In this document: positions 25,313 through 36,174 of the stretch, in pieces | Layout: each line of letters begins with the position of its first letter | Numbering within the stretch: the first letter of the stretch is position 1 | Assembly (NCBI GenBank): GCA_039545295.1 | Contig: BCIK01000010.1 | Span: 310,001-374,000, forward strand | DNA: 64,000 nt | Reading direction: 5' to 3' | Source: Udeniomyces pyricola | Lineage: Eukaryota > Basidiomycota > Tremellomycetes > Cystofilobasidiales > Mrakiaceae | Notes under the pieces: model-generated | The model's input: only the letters and a program-made list of their open reading frames with translations | The model's database searches: none | What the model was told of the DNA's origin: nothing | Position numbers and translations under genes: made by a program

Positions 25313-26437
25313 GAGTATGTGACACAGGAGATGATAGTGAAGATGGATCGAGATGGTGTTCTCCTACCAAGGGGGGACCGTCAACTTAAGTTGGCGGAGC
25401 TGGCCGGGACTGCCTGAGCGTACCCTGTGCGCTCGGGACCCCGTCGACTAGGCGTACTATCTATCCAAGTGTTGTATATATACAGACTAAAGATATCATA
25501 TCATACTACAACATGTATCTATGTTGCTCCTATTCCGCCAACCGGACCCAAGCAACCACGCTGTGGAGCTCGAGGAAAGTCGCAGTTGTTGCTCGATGTT
25601 TGTGGTTCTGCTTGGCGCGAATATTCATGACACAACATTCTGACTCCAGGCAATCTAGGTGCATGTGTCTTTTTGAGCTCCAATTCGTCAACTCGTATCT
25701 CAAAGTAATGTGTCTCACGACGTCGACTCCATATTGTGAGCGAGCGCTGAACTGCGTGATTCCTCGGGCCTGCGCCGAACTACGTACGTACCCGCATCTT
25801 AGTGATGGTTTGTGTATGTAGTTATTCATGTGTCTACGCAAGCTCATGTAATGCTTCTTTGTACATCTCTCTGCATCTCTCCTCTCAGCCGAGGGGTAGC
25901 ACCAGATCAAATCTTAGAGTTGAAGGTGGGCGCGCCGCACATCTGAGGCAGATAGATTAAAGTCAATCAAGGCAACCCTTGAATCGAATAATCATGTCGG
26001 AGCCACCAGCTTGGATATTCTTCAATCTGCCGCCTCGACCAGGACTCATGGCCCTGGGTACGTACAAGATAGGTGGTTGATGGGGAAAATAAGCGAAACA
26101 AGCACAACGTTGAAGTGTTTCCAGTGAGGTTGACATGATGGAAGGAGGCGATGGTAAATCTGTAATGGTTGAGATATATATAGGCCTAGAAGAGACATAT
26201 GTACGTGTATGGGTCGCATGATCACATCAGTCGCTTCCCGCCTTTCGACAGCGTCAGTCTCGGTCAGTCCATTCTGGCCATGAGTTAGTCATTGAGTTCA
26301 GGTTCTCGTCCAGACTAATTGACTTGTTGTTCAACGTCAGATCAGATGGCATCGGCTTGACTGGGTCCAATCCAGCTGATCGGCAACCGACAGCTTCCTT
26401 TCCCCTGTACGCAGGACCTTGGGATCATGTGGGATGT
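25313..26437. other. 1.1-kb stretch without a supported gene
   Basis: Between the AGTRAP-like start and the PKR1 stop. At 25994 a plus-strand ATG opens a short frame (MSEPPAWIFFNLPPRPGLMA) followed by a GTACGT donor-like site, but I found no convincing downstream exon. Confidence 0.4.
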
Positions 26438-27211
26438 CTATCGGTCCTTCTTTCCCTCAATCGTCACAGCTGTTGCTTCCCTTATCGAATCTTCCACGTC
26501 TGTGGCTGGTACGCTTGACCCATCTTGCTCGTCAGCGCTCCCCTCGAGCAGGGCCTTTTCAGCCGCCTCAGCCTTCTGCTGTCGCTGAACGGCCAACAGT
26601 TCCTGCACAAACCTATATCAGGACATCAAGAAGTGAATATGAATCAGCTCATCAGGACCAGGTCGAGACCAGATGAAAGAATCAAAGCATGTTTTCTTCT
26701 CTCTTTCATGATGACTCACCATCCGGTACTTCCCCAAAGGCAGGCTCCGATACCGATGAGCGCAAGGACGTGTCCATTGAAGCTTGTGATGATCCAGAGA
26801 GCAAAGAGCACAAGCTCAAGACCGAAGAAGGATGCATGCATGCCAACGATCAGGCTCCTGAGTCAGCAGAAGATTCCAAAAGAAGGCGAAAAAGGTGGAT
26901 GTAGTAGTAGTGAGGGTTCGAGCGTTGCCGAAGGAGGCGGATCAGCCCGATGATGAGTGAGATGGAGACCACTCGAGGATGGTGATGGCGTAGACTGATA
27001 GAAAACGGGATACGAACGGGTTGACGCCGCCATCAAAGACGGAAGAGACAATCTCGGACAAGAAAGACCCAACGAGAGGAATGGAAGCCACCGCATCAGG
27101 ATCGACAGCAGACGCGTTGGTCGTAGGAGATTTGTCGGCGAGATGAGAGTCAGGCGAGGGAGACTCGATTGGAAGGAGATCCATAGGGACGACGTCGGAC
27201 AAGGGGTTCAT
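26438..27211 (-). CDS. PKR1: V-ATPase assembly factor PKR1
   Basis: Small ER membrane protein that helps assemble the V0 sector of the vacuolar ATPase. Three exons: 27211-27018, 26857-26720 and 26612-26438 (168 aa, exact codon sum). An acidic disordered start is followed by PLVGSFLSEIVSSVFDGGVN, the amphipathic entry that matches yeast SFFVDLWESIFTPG. Two membrane segments follow: SLIVGMHASFFGLELVLFAL and VLALIGIGACLWGSTGW. FVQELLAVQRQQKAEAAEKA leads into a charged tail ending EGKKDR. The phase-2 join NP/SLIVG across the GTTCGT donor (27017-27012) restores the conserved P-x-L-I segment. The C-tail is longer than in yeast. Confidence 0.88.
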
Positions 27212-27645
27212 GACAGATCTATGGGTTGCGGATTGGGGCAGACAGGAGTCGAGAACTAAGAGAGATGAAGGGGTTGTTGTGTCGATAATGGGGAACGATA
27301 CGTATGTTGAAGCTCAGACGTAGCCGACAGATACGTAAGATATTTGGTACATGATCATCAACGCGCGGCATCGTGCGGACGCAATGGGTGTACAAGAAGT
27401 GGTCATGCATCATGACCGGTACTTGTTCGGTCGTCGCCATTCGATCTTGGACCACATCACCAGCTCGCGTTCCTCCATTTCCACATACACTACAATCACA
27501 CAGGCACACAGTCCTTTGATATGGCAGAAGAGGGTACGCTTGTTCACTCCATACGCTCTTTTGGCTCTGCTCAGATTCGACTGGAAGACGCGTCCAAGCT
27601 TTCCTTGTTGGGACTGATCTCCCGGCTGAAACCGTCTTACGTCCC
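27212..27645. promoter_or_regulatory. Divergent promoter region PKR1 / AT-hook-like gene
   Basis: About 430 bp between two genes transcribed away from each other, so it presumably carries both promoters. An ATG at 27521 is an alternative start for the plus-strand gene but I could not join it in phase. Confidence 0.45.
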
Positions 27646-29445
27646 ATGCTCTCATGGACGCCACCTCACGCGTCTACGCATCCCTCCTACCAACCAGATT
27701 ACGAAGCCCAGCGACTCGCCAACATTGCTGCCAACGAGGCTCTCCTCGCCTCTCTCGGCATCACCCGCACTCCTGGCCCGGGATCTGGCTCGTCTCAAGC
27801 CAAGGCTGCTCCAGGAACCGACGAGGCCAGGTCGAGGTCCAAGAAAAACATGGGCAAGCGAAAACTTCTTACTCCGCCCCCAACTGACAGAGTCGTTCGA
27901 CCCAAGACTCTCGGTGTAAGTCTATACATTTCTCGCGCTTTGACCCGCAGTTCGGCGCATGACAACCAGTTCGAGGGTCCAAAGACGGGGTGATTCTCAA
28001 GGCTTGAACAGGGTCTCATGCCGACGCGTTGCCCTCTCAAGCATTTGGAACCCCTTGCTCATACCGCTGTGACTGCTGAACAGAGTCATGCTGACACACA
28101 TTAGCATTGGTCTCGTTGTTGTTGTTGTGTGGCCTGGTTCTCATGACTCTACAGGCAGCCAATAAGCTCGCAGCGCTCCGGCAGCATTTTATCACGCGAC
28201 CTTCCGCCATCTTTACCTTTCTCGAAGACGACCTCGAAATCAAAAACACCAAGTGGACGCCATTCATCTACTCCCTTCTACCCGAACCTTCAGCCGATGA
28301 GGATGCGGAAGATGAGGTGGAGAATGGACAAGACTCGGGGCATAACGAGGTGCATGCCGCGTCCGCCTCGAACTCCATATCGGGAGTGTCGTCCTTACCT
28401 CAACCCCCCTCGACCATCCCTCTCACCTTGAAGACATCTGGTCAACCCAATTCGGCCACTCCGTCAAAACCAAATGGTCCCTCCTTCAAGACCACCAAGG
28501 CTGCCGCTGCCTCTTCTGATCCCCTCGCTGCCGACGTCGAATCACCTTCCACTCCATTATCTCCGTTCAGTTTCAACATTGTCATTGCTCCTCGAGACCC
28601 ATCTAAACCACCCCTCCCACCTCATCGAACTCTCCATCCTCTCAACGCTCCCGAGATGCCCCTGATCGAACCTAACGTCGGTTGGACGTCCTCGCGAATT
28701 CGGGAATACGCGACTGCGCTTAACGCCGTGCGGCGGCTGCAAGCCGATGACCGATGGGGCACTCTCGATCCAGAGATCCTCGAGCCTCTCTGTCAAGTCG
28801 AAGCGGACTTGGTGGCGTTGATTCCGGCAATGCAAGCGTGGTTAGCGGCAGGTGGGGGGAAACGAGAAGGCAAGATCAAGATGAAAGGGGTGGGCCGAGG
28901 GAAGGGTAGACCAAAGAAGGAAATCATCCCTCCGCCTAAGAGGACGCGGAAAAAGGTGGACAACTCAAAGGAGATAGCGGCTAGGCAGGAGAAAGTTAAG
29001 GAGGAGCACAAGTTGAGTCGAGAGCAGAGGGCGAGGAAACGGGCGGGTTTGCCCCCATTGGAACTTCCTCCCGCGCCTGAGCCGACTACCAATGGAGAAG
29101 CTGTGGATTCGTCTGTGGCGGCAGAGGAGCTACAGAAGGGGGAGAGTACGGTCGAGCTGGAAACTAAGGGGGATCAAGAGATGTCAGGCGTTAGGAAGCC
29201 AACTGTGGGTGGATCAAAGGTGGCCGCGAGCGAGAGTGAGGCAATTGGTAAGTCCCAGACAGTTGTCCGTTCTTTGATTGAATGAGGTCGATCATATCTG
29301 GCAGCTTATTGAAAGCTGATCGATCGTTCTTATGCCTTCTCTCTTACGGGGCTCAGTCGCAGCCCTGTTGGATCCATCCGCCGAATCAGCTCCTCTTGTT
29401 CCTTCCGTTGCACCTGTCGATCCCACGCCTTCCAATAATCCTTGA
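27646..29445 (+). CDS. Unrecognised Pro/Lys-rich protein with AT-hook-like motif
   Basis: No family recognised. Three exons: 27646-27915, 28155-29247 and 29357-29445, an exact 483-aa sum. The N-terminus has YEAQRLANIAANEALLASLG, a helical segment seen in various fungal nuclear proteins, then a basic patch (KKNMGKRKLL). The middle reads LAALRQHFITRPSAIFTFLE and WTPFIYSLLPEP, a Ser/Pro/Thr-rich linker, and VGWTSSRIREYATALNAVRR ... VEADLVALIPAMQAWLAAGG, probably helical. RGKGRPKKE resembles an AT-hook (core GRP in a basic context), and a Lys/Arg-rich helix (KEIAARQEKVKEEHKLSREQ) follows. A nuclear, DNA-associated role is inference only. Shares a divergent promoter with PKR1. Confidence 0.75.
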
Positions 29446-29903
29446 TGTTTGACTGCCATGTACATGACCACTGCAACATAGATCCATTTCCCCATGCTAC
29501 AAGATGGACTTTGCCCTCTGCTTTCTTTCACCTTTGCTCTTGTCTTCTCTCTCTTTGTGTTCCTTCTAGCCTTTTTTTCTCTCGAACTATAATGCACCGT
29601 CTCTTTTGCATCGTCTTGAATGACCGGGTGACTACCATGACTTCCTCATCTGACAACGGTGTTTGGTCGTGAGACCATGTATCTCTCACAATAACGAGAA
29701 ACTGATCTCAAAGCCTTCCTTCATGCCATGTGCAACGCTCTTGTGTTTTGCGTTCTGGATGGCCCCCTGTGTTTCAAGACATCACTTGCCCAGAGTGAAC
29801 TGCCCAAAAAAACCTGAATTCGTCACCATGAGAGTTCTTGCCAAATTTCTCCCCCCCCCCTCTCTTCCCCGGTCCCCTCCGGCCTTATGGTAGTATGAAG
29901 CCT
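29446..29903. other. Intergenic between convergent genes
   Basis: About 460 bp of 3' flank for the AT-hook-like and CCDC25-like genes; a short C-run lies at about 29853-29862. No gene seen. Confidence 0.4.
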
Positions 29904-31387
29904 CTACCAAAAATCATCGTCATCGTCCGCCCCATTCTCGTCCTCGCTCCCATCAGCCTCGTCCCGCGGTCCTTTCGCGACGCCATAACCGTTCTCTTCA
30001 CTGAACATGGCCGCATATCCTCGACTGGCTTTCTCCTCGGCCCGTCGTTTCTTCTCTTCCGCTTCTTTGGCAGCCTAGGAATCGTGGGGAAGGAGGACGA
30101 TGGGCGAGATAGATTCGATGAATAGAAAGAAAGAAGTAAAAAAAGATAAGAAAAAAAAAAAGATCAGAGAATGAGTTTCAGACGCTTTTTTCTCATCCTC
30201 AGCAAACGCATTCCATCGAAAGCCCTTTCAGAACACATCTGACAAGCCAGAGAACTACGTCATTTTTCCTTCGAAGAGATGAGGCGAGTCGCGGAACTTA
30301 CGATGATATTGGCTTTGGCCTTTTTGACTTTGCCCTCTTCCCTCAACCGTTCGATGCGGTCGGCCTCATGGTCGACTTCTCGCACCGTCTTGGTCTTGAG
30401 AAGACGGTTGACGATGGTGTTCTCCCTGGTTGGAATGTGGATTCGCTTGACGCGTTTGTCCGAATGGAAAGAAACGGCACCCGTCGCCACTAGAGAAGGG
30501 AAATCGAATCGTACAAGACAAAAAGCAGGGTTGATTAGGTTTGGGATCTAGGCGATCTGCGTGGTGATGGGTTGGCTTGGATGTAGCGAATTTTCGGAAA
30601 GACTACTGACTGTCCCCAGTTTTCTGATGGCGTGTAAAGGGTTGAGAGGGGTAAAGACAGATCAGCATGGGTATCTGCTTGGGGGGGCTAGAGGTGAATG
30701 GTATGATAACGAACCTTGAGGTTGTCCCAAGGCGTGTAAATGATGGTCACGTTGTTCTTCTTGTTGCCTGGAAGAGTAGACGATGTTTCCAATAAAACAA
30801 GTCGTAGGATGATCAGTCGAGTCGGTTGCGTGTCCAGGCAACGAATCAGTCTGACATTGGAAGTGGAGGATACGAAAATGGTTGGAAACGCCAAGCGAAC
30901 TCACCTTCGATCGAGTTAGCTTTGACAAGTTGCCCGAGATCGACAAGAAGCTTTTCCGGAAGCGCATCCCAATCACCATAGGGGAGGTCAGGAGGAAGAC
31001 GAAGGTAGACGTGGGCTGATGAGAGCTACTGAACCAAGAGGCCTCAGGCAAGGGTTAGTGGTCTGTTGAGTTCGACCGATTCACTGCCGCGATCATCGAG
31101 AACAGAAGATGAAGCACGCGAACCTTGTCGACATGAAACCAGACGTCATTCTTCAGACCGTATCGAATAAGGTCCTCGTCTACGGTTGCGCAAAGCCAGA
31201 GTAAAGATCAATCAAGAAGAGGAGGATCGGTGGATCCGCGTCAGTTTCGGCCTCGGGCGGCACGCGCGCTCCCTTATGGGAGGTGGTGAGTCCTGGCTAG
31301 TTTCGTCAACGAACTCTCGACTTTGTCCTTTCCCATGTAGACAACGGCATGGGGCTCGACGGTGTTGGAAGAGAAGAAGACGACCAT
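29904..31387 (-). CDS. CCDC25-like protein (NFACT-R / DUF814 domain)
   Basis: Single-domain relative of the RNA-binding NFACT-R module of Rqc2/NEMF. Start ATG at 31387: [25 protein letters not shown] joined to [18 protein letters not shown]. Next come [51 protein letters not shown] joined to KTGDM and [20 protein letters not shown], then [20 protein letters not shown]. The tail is a Glu/Lys-rich coiled coil ([20 protein letters not shown]) with an acidic end (DDDDDFW). Every block aligns with human CCDC25 in order and length. Two of its introns start with GTTCGT (31314-31309 and 30714-30709), and another starts with GTCAGT (near 30607). Residue continuity across both GTTCGT joins is excellent (KVENEDLI, NLKKTGDM). 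Confidence 0.93.
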
Positions 31388-32314
31388 CTCGAGAGCTGCG
31401 AAACCGTAACGGAAGGAAGGTGAAGCTTGGTGAAGGGGAGGTACGCTTGGAAGCGACGCGTTGAATTCTGTCGAATGGTTGGATCTTGGATTTTGGACGC
31501 GACGCGCGACGGGGTTACCCCTGCCGTTACATAGTGAGAATATATACATATATATATAGTCATTGTCAGATGCATCTCGATTCATCACATACAAGTACTT
31601 GCAACGTGTATCGTGCAAGTGCACTGCGTACAGTATATGATACATACATATTTCGCTAGACTATGAGTAACTAGTACACGCATCGTGTTGCTAATCGTTA
31701 CTCTGTGATCGTGCAAGGATTTCGACAACTTTATCGGCCTAGTGTTCAGTTGATTTGCCATACTACTGCAGATCTTTGGTTCGGTGGTATCACGCTGTTG
31801 ATGATTTGGTCATGATCAGATGTCGATCGAGCTACAGCAACAGTTAGAGTGAAGCGAGCGTAGACGCAACTACTGCCAGGATGTCGACGATTGCCTTTGG
31901 GAATATATAAAAATAGATTGAGGTCTTGATGTACGTGACGCCCCACGCCGGTCCCATGCAAGCAACGTCGGTAAGATGTTGTATCGGCTTGAACGTTGGA
32001 CGTCGATGGTGACATTGTCATATCAGCGATGGCAAACTTGCAGGTGACTTCATGATGATCTCACATCTGCGTTAGTTATAAGGAGCGCTGATGAACATTC
32101 ACAGCCTCTGCGGGTTTCGGCTCTGCGGCCCGTCAGTCTTGAAGTCCTGGATTAGGTCGAAAGGGCCGACGCTCCGACCGGCCGGCCTGAACCATTAACC
32201 AACGCTGCCGACATGACTCGCTTGCTCATTCCGCAAACGCCCACCCTCAACTTCCGCAACCTCTACTAGACTTCCCGCTCAACAGCTTCTCCTCAAGTCT
32301 ATCTAGCCCGTCCC
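31388..32314. promoter_or_regulatory. Divergent intergenic region CCDC25-like / transporter
   Basis: About 930 bp, AT-richer in 31520-31680 with alternating TA steps (31542-31560). It must include both promoters; no gene seen. Confidence 0.4.
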
Positions 32315-34996
32315 ATGCCATCTGACATCGGCCGACTCATCTGGACGAGTCTCGTACCACTCTTGAAGGTCGGGCTGGCGGTACGTTTTATGGCGCGCTC
32401 AAATCGAACTTCCATTCGCAGTCTAGGTTCTTTTTGACCTCGTATATCTTGTAACTATTTGAGATCATAAGCCCAAACTGATCACAATCCTGTTTTTCAA
32501 GATATTGTGTGGATTCCTGTTAACTAAAAGGGGGTTCTTCAGTCATGAGGCCTCAAAGGGGTTCTCACAAATCACCATGGTACGGTTGCGTTCCTGTCGA
32601 CTCTCCCTCAGTATATCCTATATGCTCATTATGCCACCTCTACCATCGTCGTCCCTTTCGTCTTGCATTTCCATCAAAGAACATCGCTCTTCCATGTCTT
32701 ATATTTAGCTCCATTGTGCCCTCGTTCAACAGCGACAACGTCTCGTCGATCGGACCTCTTATCATGACGTCGGCTTTTTACATGCTTTCGGGATTGATCA
32801 TGGCAGTCATCGTGAAGGAGTTTTTCTACGTCCCTCGGGAATTTCAATATGGTATCCTCATCATGGGAGGTAAGTACTCTGGTCAGAGGTCGACAATCTA
32901 TCGTTGCTTTGATGTCTGTTCTAATAGGTGCTATGCTGATTGTAATGCCTGGATGTTGGACCACATTTGATGATAGGTCTGTCAAATTACGGAAACATGC
33001 CAACAGTGATCCCTCGCTCCTTCAGCTTCAAATTGAATACTCGCCCTTGTCCTGCTCATGACTAAATCTATCTCTGGGATTACATTCCACCTCTGTCATC
33101 TGTGTCTAGGCTATCGTACAATCCATGGCCCAAAGCGCTCCCTTCAACCCTGCTACGGATCCTGCGCTCGGAGTTGGTAAGTATCGAGCCGTACTGTCTT
33201 CATTTCCCACTCACACATCCCTGAATGTTCGTGACGATCTGGTTCGCTTCATGCTTGCTCTTATTCACTCCATCTCTACAGGATATGTATCGGTGTTCAT
33301 CGTCATGTACAACATCATCTTTTTCGGAGGCACCTATCGAATCTGTGCCTGGGATTTCCGCGAACCGTTTGATCCCGACGCCAAGATAACTCCCGAGGCG
33401 TTCAAGGCTCGATGGGCAAGGCGAAACCGCTGGATCCATCAACAGATCCGTCGTCTGAGAGGGCTGGACGAGAAGAGACCCGGGGGAGAGATTGAACTGG
33501 GCAAGGAAGTTGAACTAGCAGAGATAGCTGCCGGTCCAGAGGACAAGGCCGATGATCGAGACAAAGATACCAAAGAGGAGGCAGAAATGGCCGTAGATGT
33601 CCTTCTCACTAGAGCCGAGTCCTCACATCCGCAACCATCCGAGATCTCTGTACTTAGCCCGATAAACCAACTCGAACGGCAGGTATCGGCAGCAAGCGTG
33701 GAGGCTGTCCTACCTGAAACGCATCCGCCTTCATCTTCATTCGCCAGCCTAGACCACCTAGATAACTCCACATCGTCCCATCCTCAGCGGCAACACTCTC
33801 AAGGATCCAAACGTGATTCAATTGTCCCCGTACCCTCATCTCCCGTCGCATCGCACCGATCTCCACCACCAACGCCGACTGTTGCATTCTTCCGGGGCAT
33901 CCTTCATACCTTCTCCCTCTTGGTCTCACCCGTTACAGTGACGCTCGTGGTCGCATTGGTCGTTGCGTTGGTCAACCCACTCAAGGCCTTATTCGTCGCG
34001 GATATCGATGGGTGGAGTGGTACGCGAATCAAGCTGGCGCCGGACGGCAGACCGGCCTTGGCGTTCATCTACGATGTAAGCAGATTCTACCTTCCTGACC
34101 TCTACACTCTAGAAGTCAAGTTCACTGACCTTGTAAGCACCTATAACTGACATCCTGCCGTGTACACTGATGATATACTACCTCACACAATGTCACATGC
34201 AAAAAAGACCACGACTTTCCTTGGCGCTATCACTGTGCCTGGAGCGCTTATCCTCCTGGGTGCATCTTTTGCGCGCCTTTCAATTCCACGCCCATTCTCT
34301 AAGCTTCCCATCGGAGCCATCATTGCCATGACGTGCACCAAGGTCAGCAAGAATCTCCGCCTCCATAGTATATTGCGTTCCAGCTCTGCGACGTTCTTGT
34401 TCTCTCGCCCAGTGCGGAATCCCATCTGATATCCCCCTTATCCTTTTTTCCCCTGCTCTGCTTTCCGTAGATGATCATCCTGCCTATTATGGGAGTATCT
34501 TTTGTACGTTACATATCTGGCTCTTGTTATCTTCTGGAATCGTCATATTGATCGACGCGTTACGTCCCGTCTTCCCCTTCGCATGCGTAACGGCAATGCT
34601 CCTGTCATCCCGCGTCTTCCACCCTCTTGCTCGTATCTGCAGATCCAAGGTCTATCCAACCACACGACACTCTACCCCGATGATCAAAAGATCCTTTCTT
34701 TCACTGCTATGCTCCTTGTAAGAAGCTCCTACCTGTGTCCTCGATACTCTTCAGCGGTCTATTCGCCTGAACCTTCGCCCTACATGCGTTCTTAACCCTC
34801 TCATCTAATGTGTGATTCGTTTTGTCGGTCTATATAGTCCGGTACTCCCGCCGCAGTCAACCAACTGGTCGTCACTCAACTTGTCGCACCGGAAGGAGCA
34901 ATTAACACGCTTGCAGCCTTTTTGTTGGCCCAGTATTGCTTCCTGTTCATATCAACTACAACACTCTCAACTGTCGCATTGAGTCTCGTTTCATGA
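32315..34996 (+). CDS. Auxin efflux carrier (AEC/PIN-like) family transporter
   Basis: Fungal member of the membrane transport protein family that includes yeast ECM3 and YLR152C; substrate unknown. Start ATG at 32315 (MPSDIGRLIWTSLVPLLKVG), exon 1 to 32380. The following exons read ILCGFLLTKRGFFSHEASKG, NIALPCLIFSSIVPSF and IGPLIMTSAFYMLSGLIMAV, then GLSNYGNMPTVI, the family's NxGN.P-type signature near the fourth membrane segment, and VFIVMYNIIFFGGTYRICAW. A cytosolic loop of about 180 aa (33380-33890) follows, charged and Ser-rich. The C-terminal bundle includes VTVTLVVALVVALVNPLKAL, ITVPGALILLGASF, MIILPIMGVSF and a final SGTPAAVNQLVVTQLVAPEG ending LSLVS. The loop plus two helix bundles is the usual AEC layout. 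Confidence 0.85.
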
Positions 34997-36174
34997 CAAG
35001 AATGATTATCTTTGCCTCTTCTTTGATTACGCTTTTCCGTTCGACTTGTTGTCGTTCCCTTTTCGACCTTCATCTTGCCATTCATGTTCCCCTCTTCGTT
35101 TTTGTACTCAATTTGGCCTGTTCATCTGTAGCTTGTTCGGCTTGTCATGCCCCTGCCCTGGTCCTCTATCATCTCTTATTTTGGGTTCGACTTTGTCACT
35201 TTCTCATTTTCTGTTCATGATACAGCATCTGCGTTGCATTCTTTTCGATAGACGTATAATCTCAGCTCTCTCATAAAGCTAGCTGTCTCTTCGCCCTTCG
35301 TTCAATAATTCCCCTTCATTATCCGTTATCCCCTTCCGTGGTGGATTTTGGTGGTTCATGCGGACTTACTCCAACTCCGTACTTTCCTTTGCAACATGTA
35401 TATAAGTATCGTAAATATGGAGAGACACCCAAGAGTCTATCAAGCGGACTGAAGCAGCTGGCTGATCTGGATCATACTCGGAAGCTAATTGAGCGTCTCG
35501 GTCAGAGCCGTCCGAGGATCCGATGCATCGATCCTCTGATCTGATCAATCTCTTCGCGTCGCCTCTCTGGCCTCTGGCCGATTGCTCTCACGACTCCTCA
35601 GCTTGCACTAAGAATGTGGTCATACATAAACCAATCCTCCGGGGCCCAAAATCATGGCAAATAATGACATGAACATGTTTTTGGGCTTTTTGGTAAGGAT
35701 GCTCGAGGTAGATCACAGCAACGAAGCAAATTGGGGACTGTACTTGGAGGAATGGATAGCCGGTCCTTCAGACCTTTCAAAGAGTCACCATCTTCGTTGG
35801 CAACGGGCACTGATAACCTTGTACCCAAAGAAAAAAGGACTTGAACGCTCCTGTTTGAGAGACGGAGGATGAGACTGGAAAGAAGTGCTCTTCTCACGCA
35901 TACACTGTATATGCACATTGCCAGAAGCTGCCAATAGAAAAGGGGTTTCTGTCTACCGAAGCACGAACCGATGCAGAATGTTGCATGGACGAAAGATGCT
36001 ATGAGTAATGATCATGTATCCAGTCGACCAATCAGTCCTCGACCAAAACCATCACTGAACCCTGACAAGGAGTTTCCTTTTTTTTTCTTCTGACGATCCT
36101 CTGATTCTTACCGGGGTCCTGCTCGTCCTTTTCAGATGATGTCATCGTTTCATACTATCGATGGGACGACCCTC
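34997..36174. other. 1.2-kb convergent intergenic region
   Basis: Between the transporter stop and the MTG1 stop. T-rich after 35000. A 72-codon plus-strand frame (35654-35872) has no family resemblance and is not supported. Confidence 0.4.

Noticed and set aside
35654..35872. Small plus-strand ORF between the transporter and MTG1
   Set aside because: Seventy-two codons, no family signature, no splice or promoter support, in a convergent 3' region.
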